From: Arthrobacter sp. Y81
GTDB taxonomy: Bacteria; Actinomycetota; Actinomycetes; Actinomycetales; Micrococcaceae
Direction: 5' to 3'
Length of the DNA: 64,000 bases
NCBI RefSeq assembly: GCF_002929335.1
Contig: NZ_PJIL01000001.1
Span: 62,001-126,000 of the forward strand
Made by a program: the position numbers and the translations under genes
Notes under the pieces: model-generated
What the model was told of the DNA's origin: nothing
What the model saw: the letters and a program-made list of their open reading frames with translations, nothing else
The model's database searches: none
Shown here: positions 60,382 through 64,000 of the stretch, piece after piece
Layout: every line of letters begins with the position of its first letter
How positions within the stretch are numbered: the first letter of the stretch is position 1

Positions 60382-60813
60382 TTGGCTCCCAAGAAGAAGG
60401 TCACCGGCCTCATCAAGCTGCAGATCCAGGCAGGTGCCGCTAACCCGGCCCCGCCGATCGGTCCTGCGCTTGGCCAGCACGGTGTCAACATCATGGAATT
60501 CTGCAAGGCGTACAACGCTGCGACGGAAGCCCAGCGCGGCAACGTTATTCCTGTTGAAATCACGGTCTACGAAGACCGCTCGTTCACGTTCATCACCAAG
60601 ACCCCGCCGGCTGCAGAGCTCATCAAAAAGGCTGCAGGCGTCGCCAAGGGCTCACCCACGCCGCACACCGTCAAGGTTGCCAAGCTGACCCAGGCCCAGG
60701 TCAACGAGATCGCCACCACCAAGATGGAAGACCTCAACGCCACGAGCCTCGAAGGCGCAGCGAAGATCATCGCCGGCACCGCCCGCTCCATGGGTATCAC
60801 CGTCGAGGGTTAA
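60382..60813 (+). CDS. rplK: Ribosomal protein L11
   Basis: The 143-residue protein forms the GTPase-centre RNA site of the large subunit. Conserved elements include [20 protein letters not shown] at the start, [20 protein letters not shown] and the C-terminal RNA-binding part with [12 protein letters not shown]. The start codon is TTG at 60382 with AAGGA upstream, unusual for a highly expressed ribosomal gene. Confidence 0.96.
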
Positions 60814-60987
60814 TTCCCCACCGCTGATGCGGCGCCGGATCGGGCAACCGATGACGACGTCGGACGGCACCGCCGGGCGACCGGCACCACTGAAACATTG
60901 AAATGTCAGGATTCCACACCGGGATGCTGACTGTGGCAGGGCCCAGCGCGGTCCGCAGACCACAACTGCACAAGGAGAATAAGCAGC

Positions 60988-61695
60988 ATGGCAAAGCGCA
61001 GCAAAGCATATGAGGCAGCCGCCGCCAAGATCGACGCGGAGAAGTTCTACGCGCCGTTCGAGGCAGTGACGCTCGCCAAGGACACCAACCCGTCCAAGTT
61101 CGACGCCACCGTTGAGGTCGCTTTCCGCCTGGGTGTAGACCCGCGTAAGGCCGACCAGATGGTCCGCGGCACCGTTAACCTGCCGCACGGCACCGGTAAG
61201 GTTGCCCGCGTCCTCGTCTTCGCAACGGGCGACAAGGCAGAAGCAGCAATCGCTGCCGGCGCCGACTTCGTTGGTTCCGATGACCTGATCGAAAAGATCG
61301 CAGCCGGCTGGACCGACTTCGACGCCGCCGTCGCCACCCCTGACCTCATGGGCAAGGTTGGCCGCCTCGGTAAGGTCCTGGGTCCCCGTAACCTGATGCC
61401 GAACCCGAAGACCGGCACCGTGACCGCTGACGTCGCCAAGGCTGTCAACGACATCAAGGGTGGCAAGATCGACTTCCGCGTCGACAAGCACTCCAACCTG
61501 CACTTCATCATCGGCAAGGTTTCGTTTGACGCCCTCAAGCTGGCCGAGAACTACGCAGCAGCACTGGAAGAGGTGCTTCGCCTGAAGCCGTCCGCTTCCA
61601 AGGGCCGCTACATCCAGAAGGCCACCGTGGCAACCACGTTCGGCCCGGGCATCTCGGTTGACCCCAACGTCACCAAGGTCCTGACCGAGGTCTAA
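60988..61695 (+). CDS. rplA: Ribosomal protein L1
   Basis: The 235-residue protein has the L1 signature [15 protein letters not shown] near residues 132-146 and [18 protein letters not shown]. In E. coli it binds 23S rRNA and represses its own L11 operon mRNA. AAGGAGA precedes the ATG at 60988. The 174-base gap after rplK holds no gene and might contain an L1 binding site, which I could not recognise. A strong terminator follows. Confidence 0.96.
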   Translation: MAKRSKAYEAAAAKIDAEKFYAPFEAVTLAKDTNPSKFDATVEVAFRLGVDPRKADQMVRGTVNLPHGTGKVARVLVFATGDKAEAAIAAGADFVGSDDLIEKIAAGWTDFDAAVATPDLMGKVGRLGKVLGPRNLMPNPKTGTVTADVAKAVNDIKGGKIDFRVDKHSNLHFIIGKVSFDALKLAENYAAALEEVLRLKPSASKGRYIQKATVATTFGPGISVDPNVTKVLTEV

Positions 61696-61715
61696 TCCTC
61701 ACCAGGCTCGTAGGA

Positions 61716-61754
61716 AAGACCGTCCCGCATCTGCGGGGCGGTCTTTCTGCTTTT
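61716..61754 (+). terminator. Rho-independent terminator of the L11 operon
   Basis: Stem AAGACCGTCCCGCA with TGCGGGGCGGTCTT (one G-T mismatch) followed by TTCTGCTTTT. Confidence 0.85.
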
Positions 61755-61792
61755 GCCCTTCCGCTTCCGTTTGCGGCGGTCTCCACGGCGGT

Positions 61793-61798
61793 TAGGCT
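61793..61798 (+). promoter_or_regulatory. -10 box of a likely leaderless promoter
   Basis: TTGCGG (61771-61776), 16 bases, TAGGCT (61793-61798), then six bases to the GTG at 61805. Confidence 0.55.
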
Positions 61799-61804
61799 GT
61801 CCCC

Positions 61805-62724
61805 GTGAATGCAGCGCCGTACCTCATAGAACCCCTCGTCCTGCCCGCGTCCCTCGATGCCCCGGATGGCGGACAGTTCCTGGAATTCGGCGAACTCAGC
61901 GATGCCCTGGTGCTTGAGACCTGGGGGAACCCGGACCGTTCGTCACCGGCACAAGCGCGGCTCCAGTATTGGCGTGACAGCCCGTACACCCAGTTGCGGC
62001 TCTTCTTCGTTCGGGTGGACGGACGCATGGTGGGGAGATCCTGGATCCGGTTCGGGCTCCAGGAGAACGTCCACACCGCGCTGCTCCACGCGGCTGCACC
62101 ACGCTGCAGACTTTCACCGAGCACCCGGCGGACTTCGATGTCGAGGATCCCCGGCTGCTCAAGCCCGGGACGGGTACCGGAGGAGTGCCGGCAGAAGCAC
62201 GGTGCGTCCGTTTCGCGCGGAGGGCCAAGGCGGGGGAGCACTATGAGTTGCTGTACTGGACCGACAGCTGTCCCGACGAGTACACGGCCCAACTGGCGGT
62301 CCTCATGGCCCGCATGAGCACGGACACCCCCGCCGGCGGTCTCAGCTACGACGAGGAAACCTGGGACGTGGCGCGGGTCCGCCATGTTGAAAATACGTGG
62401 AAGCAGGCAGGCCTGGACTCCCTCGTGGCAAGCGCCCGGCACCGCGGAACGGGTGAACTGGCCGCGTACTCGGTCCTTCAGGTATCGGACCGGAAACCCT
62501 GGCTGGCGAACCAGGACGATACCTTGGTGGCCAGTCACCACCGCGGTCACCGCCTGGGCATGCTGGTCAAGATCCTCAACATCCGCCGGCTGCTCACCGG
62601 CTACCCCAACGTGGAGCGCATCGTCACGTTCAACGCCGCCGAGAACGACCACATGCTGGCCATCAACGTGGCCCTCGGGTTCCGTCCCGCGGGGTACGAC
62701 GGCGAATGGCAGAAGACGCTGTGA
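61805..62724 (+). pseudogene. Broken two-domain GNAT acetyltransferase
   Basis: The first frame (61805-about 62095) encodes the N-terminal GNAT part up to QENVHTALLHA, then the matching protein continues in another frame from about 62101 (TLQTFTEHPADFDVEDPRLL). The acetyl-CoA loop between is missing. A second block is lost in frame: VRFARRA joins directly to KAGEHYELLYW, where the intact neighbour has about 40 residues. The C-terminal domain (ENDHMLAINVALGFRPAGYD) is intact. Two internal deletions, one causing a frameshift, mark it as a pseudogene. Confidence 0.8.
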
Positions 62725-63830
62725 GCGGCCCGGCCATCACCGCCGTCCCCATCCCGCGGCCCGGGGACGAGGGGACCGAACGTGCCACTGGCCTGCTGGC
62801 ATGCCGTGCCATCCGGGACATGCACCATCTGGACCAGTGGGGAAACCTGGACCGCGCTTCCACCCTCCGGGAGGACCAGGAATATTGGCGGGGCAGCGAG
62901 TACGAAGAACGCCTGCAGTTCCTGGCCACACTGGATGGAGTGCCGGTGGGAACCTGCTCGGTGGTGCTGCCGCTCAAGGAGAACACTGCCGCGGCCTGGA
63001 TCGAAGTGGTGGTTGCCGCAGCATACCGACGGCAGGGGATTGGCCGGCGCCTGCTGGCGGTCGCCGAGGAAACGGCCCAACAGCGAGGGCGCCGGGTATT
63101 TGAAGGCTATTGCGAGGAGCCTGTGCTGCCGCAGGCCGGGCGGGCGGCGTCGGAGTCCGACAATCTGGAACTGCCGGCGAAATCGGGGAGCGGTGGACTT
63201 CCGCTGAATCTCGCCTCAACCCGTTTCGCGCTGGCCTCCGGCTACGAACTGGAGCAAGTGGAGAGATCCAGCAGGCTTCCGCTGCCGGTTGACCCCGGCC
63301 TGCTGGACAGGCTGGAGGCTGACGCCAGGGCGCATGCCGGCGGCTACCGGGTGGTGGGCTGGCAAGGCCGATGTCCGGACACCCTTGTGGACGCCTATGC
63401 AGTGTTGAAGGGCCGGATGAGTGCAGATGTGCCGACGGCGGGCCTGGAAGCAGAAGCCGAGGAATGGGACGCGCCGAGGGTTCGGGAGGCGGAACAAAGC
63501 TGGCAGCGCGGCGGCGTGGCTTCGCTCGTGGCCGCGGTGCAGCACTCAGGCACGGGGGAACTGGCGGCCTACACGGTGCTGAGCTACCGGCCGGAGCGGC
63601 CCGGTACGCTGATCCAGGAGGACACGCTGGTGGCAGGACCGCACCGCGGCCACCGCCTGGGCATGCTGGCCAAGATCGCAAACCTCCGGCGCGCCCAGGA
63701 GGTCTGCCCTGCCGCCGGGTCTGTCATTACGTGGAATGCCAGCGAAAACCGGCATATGCTGGCGATAAATATTTCGCTTGGATTCAAGCCCGCTGGCTTT
63801 GAAGGTGAGTGGCAGAAACGACTGGAATGA
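62721..63830 (+). CDS. Two-domain GNAT acetyltransferase
   Basis: The roughly 369-residue protein has two GNAT domains: the first with acetyl-CoA loop VVAAAYRRQGIGRRLLAVAE (near residues 96-115) and the second with AGPHRGHRLGMLAKIANL (near 308-325) and SENRHMLAINISLGFKPAGF. It starts at GTG 62721, overlapping the stop of the broken copy by four bases (GTGA), or at ATG 62706. The intact partner of the array; substrate unknown. Its ATGA stop is shared with the next copy. Confidence 0.85.
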   Translation: MSGPAITAVPIPRPGDEGTERATGLLACRAIRDMHHLDQWGNLDRASTLREDQEYWRGSEYEERLQFLATLDGVPVGTCSVVLPLKENTAAAWIEVVVAAAYRRQGIGRRLLAVAEETAQQRGRRVFEGYCEEPVLPQAGRAASESDNLELPAKSGSGGLPLNLASTRFALASGYELEQVERSSRLPLPVDPGLLDRLEADARAHAGGYRVVGWQGRCPDTLVDAYAVLKGRMSADVPTAGLEAEAEEWDAPRVREAEQSWQRGGVASLVAAVQHSGTGELAAYTVLSYRPERPGTLIQEDTLVAGPHRGHRLGMLAKIANLRRAQEVCPAAGSVITWNASENRHMLAINISLGFKPAGFEGEWQKRLE

Positions 63831-64000
63831 CGCCCTTTATGGCTCAAGACGTACGGATCGAACAACTCTGGATTCCCGATTCCCTGGACGGGCCCGACAG
63901 CGCCGATTTCCTGGCCGCCGTCGAAGTTGGCCGCAAAGTGCGGATGCAAACGTGGGGGAGCGACGACCTCGCCTACACCCCGCTTGAAAAGCTCCTCGAA
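63827..64000 (+). CDS. Third GNAT paralogue, partial at the window end
   Basis: From ATG 63827 (coupled by ATGA overlap; ATG 63839 is also possible) 58 residues are visible: IEQLWIPDSLDGPDSADFLA aligns with LVLPASLDAPDGGQFLEFGE of the broken copy, and MQTWGSDD with LETWGNPD. The gene runs past the window end, so completeness cannot be judged. Confidence 0.75.
   Translation, partial: MTPFMAQDVRIEQLWIPDSLDGPDSADFLAAVEVGRKVRMQTWGSDDLAYTPLEKLLE

Noticed and set aside
60814..60987. L1 binding site in the rplK-rplA gap
   Set aside because: I could not match the known L1 target structure; the gap shows only weak pairings.

Overview
The window is chromosomal DNA from a high-GC Gram-positive actinobacterium, most likely Arthrobacter, Pseudarthrobacter or a close Micrococcales relative. 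Supporting signs are the strong GC bias, a mycothiol synthase (MshD) beside a GlnR-type orphan regulator, a NusG with a long acidic N-terminal extension, a MaoC-type HadAB-like pair, a MutT1-Ppk pair, and many genes whose start codon lies 6-7 bases after a TANNNT box, as expected for leaderless actinobacterial mRNAs. This is inference from gene content; no database was searched.

Layout. 0-5.2 kb: a DUF1190 (YgiB-like) and glutathionylspermidine-synthase-like (YgiC) pair, a KdpD/KdpE-like two-component system without Kdp pump genes, and a MOSC protein. 5.2-11.7 kb: a DEAD-box RNA helicase behind a long structured leader, tRNA-Thr(GGT), tRNA-Met(CAT), a stand-alone YidC, an NAD(P)-binding protein and a Na+/H+ antiporter. 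11.7-19.2 kb: a ROK repressor divergent from an alpha-glucoside ABC importer and GH13 glucosidase operon, then an aldo/keto reductase. 19.3-24 kb: a sulfonate-type ABC importer with a TauD-like dioxygenase and a decayed second binding-protein gene. 24-32.5 kb: CitE-like lyase, DUF2797, HadAB-like dehydratase, MFS, murB, an HTH_42 protein and asd. 32.6-34.7 kb: a small WXG100 cassette. 34.9-38.5 kb: thyA-folA and a membrane protein-GntR operon. 38.6-43.9 kb: mutT1-ppk, mshD, glnR and a predicted small RNA. 44-51.3 kb: small membrane proteins, nitrobindin, FMN reductase, YgfZ, ankyrin protein, a PadR-MFS pair and a GNAT. 51.4-57.2 kb: pfkA and an envelope-stress module with three PspC-domain proteins, including a histidine kinase. 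57.3-61.7 kb: aminotransferase, tRNA-Trp-secE-nusG-rplK-rplA. 61.8-64 kb: a tandem array of two-domain GNAT paralogues, the first broken and the last cut by the window edge.

Most of the window is housekeeping or catabolic. The least explained signals are: (i) a predicted small RNA between mshD and glnR carrying a minimal tRNA-like acceptor/T-arm with encoded CCA; (ii) three unrelated long palindromes at gene ends (about 19.3, 51.4 and 57.3 kb), two of them built from direct plus inverted copies of a short word; (iii) the structured leader of the helicase gene; (iv) the WXG100 cassette; (v) two pseudogenes that each lost two internal blocks while an intact paralogue sits next to them.
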